From Rhodospirillales bacterium (GTDB lineage: Bacteria; Pseudomonadota; Alphaproteobacteria; Acetobacterales; Acetobacteraceae), in contig JAATGE010000646.1 of assembly GCA_015654825.1 (NCBI GenBank), forward strand, positions 1-5,141: a stretch of DNA of 5,141 bases, given 5' to 3'. Made by a program: the position numbers and the translations under genes. Under the pieces are notes generated by a model. The model was not told the origin of the DNA. It saw nothing but the letters and a program-made list of their open reading frames with translations, and ran no database searches. Each line of letters starts with the position of its first letter. Positions within the stretch are counted from its first letter, which is position 1. This document shows positions 5,035-5,141 of the stretch, piece after piece.

Positions 5035-5141
5035 ATGCCTAGACGCGCCGACATTTCGTCCATCCTGATCATTGGCGCTGGCCCCATCATCATTGGCCAA
5101 GCGTGCGAGTTCGATTACTCCGGCGCCCAGGCGTGTAAGGC
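5035..5141 (+). CDS. carB: Carbamoyl-phosphate synthase large subunit CarB (5' end)
   Basis: The first 35 codons of CarB are present; the gene continues past the window. The enzyme makes carbamoyl phosphate from bicarbonate, ATP and the ammonia supplied by CarA. The start [18 protein letters not shown] and the following [18 protein letters not shown] match the very conserved N-terminus of CarB (E. coli MPKRTDIKSILILGAGPI). The glycine-rich GAGPIIIGQ belongs to the first ATP-grasp half. The gene is in the same direction as carA but 1538 bases after its stop. No strong ribosome site precedes the ATG; GTGAG at 5018-5022 is 12 bases away. Whether it is still transcribed from the carA promoter or from one inside the accessory segment cannot be seen. 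Confidence 0.95.
   Translation, partial: MPRRADISSILIIGAGPIIIGQACEFDYSGAQACK

Noticed and set aside
1..5141. CRISPR array, tRNA or rRNA
   Set aside because: No regularly spaced repeats of CRISPR size and no tRNA or rRNA sequence were recognised by reading both strands.

Overview
The window is GC-rich chromosomal DNA, about 70% G+C over most of its length. Two divergent housekeeping clusters are interrupted by an accessory patch. Gene content (lipA followed by a RatA/COQ10-type gene; CarA and CarB of proteobacterial type) and composition suggest an alphaproteobacterium, possibly a Rhodospirillales/Acetobacteraceae member. That placement is inference; no rRNA or other taxonomic marker is present.

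Minus strand, 47-1940: a tight three-gene unit read right to left. It holds lipoyl synthase (lipA), a RatA/COQ10 START-fold protein whose ATG shares one base with the lipA stop, and 17 bases later a small exported EF-hand protein with a proline-rich tail. A hairpin at 13-41 may end the transcript. The 206-base gap 1941-2146 separates this unit from the divergent car genes.

Plus strand, 2147-3496: carA, the glutaminase subunit of carbamoyl-phosphate synthetase. About 60-65 N-terminal residues precede the normal CarA start and look like a helix-turn-helix DNA-binding domain. The normal partner carB starts only at 5035 and runs off the window, so 1538 bases separate two genes that are adjacent in many proteobacteria.

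The intervening 3497-5034 holds, in order: a 26-codon remnant resembling the C-terminus of a PIN-type toxin; a ribbon-helix-helix antitoxin-like gene overlapping it by ATGA; a second, diverged copy of the last 218 bases of carA, joined to the antitoxin stop by GTGA; and a clearly lower-GC gene for a FRG-domain protein. I read this as an accessory insertion between carA and carB that carries toxin-antitoxin debris and a possible defence or stress gene, with a duplicated carA tail as its scar.

The two most unusual points are the HTH-CarA fusion and the accessory cargo with a duplicated carA tail inside the car operon.
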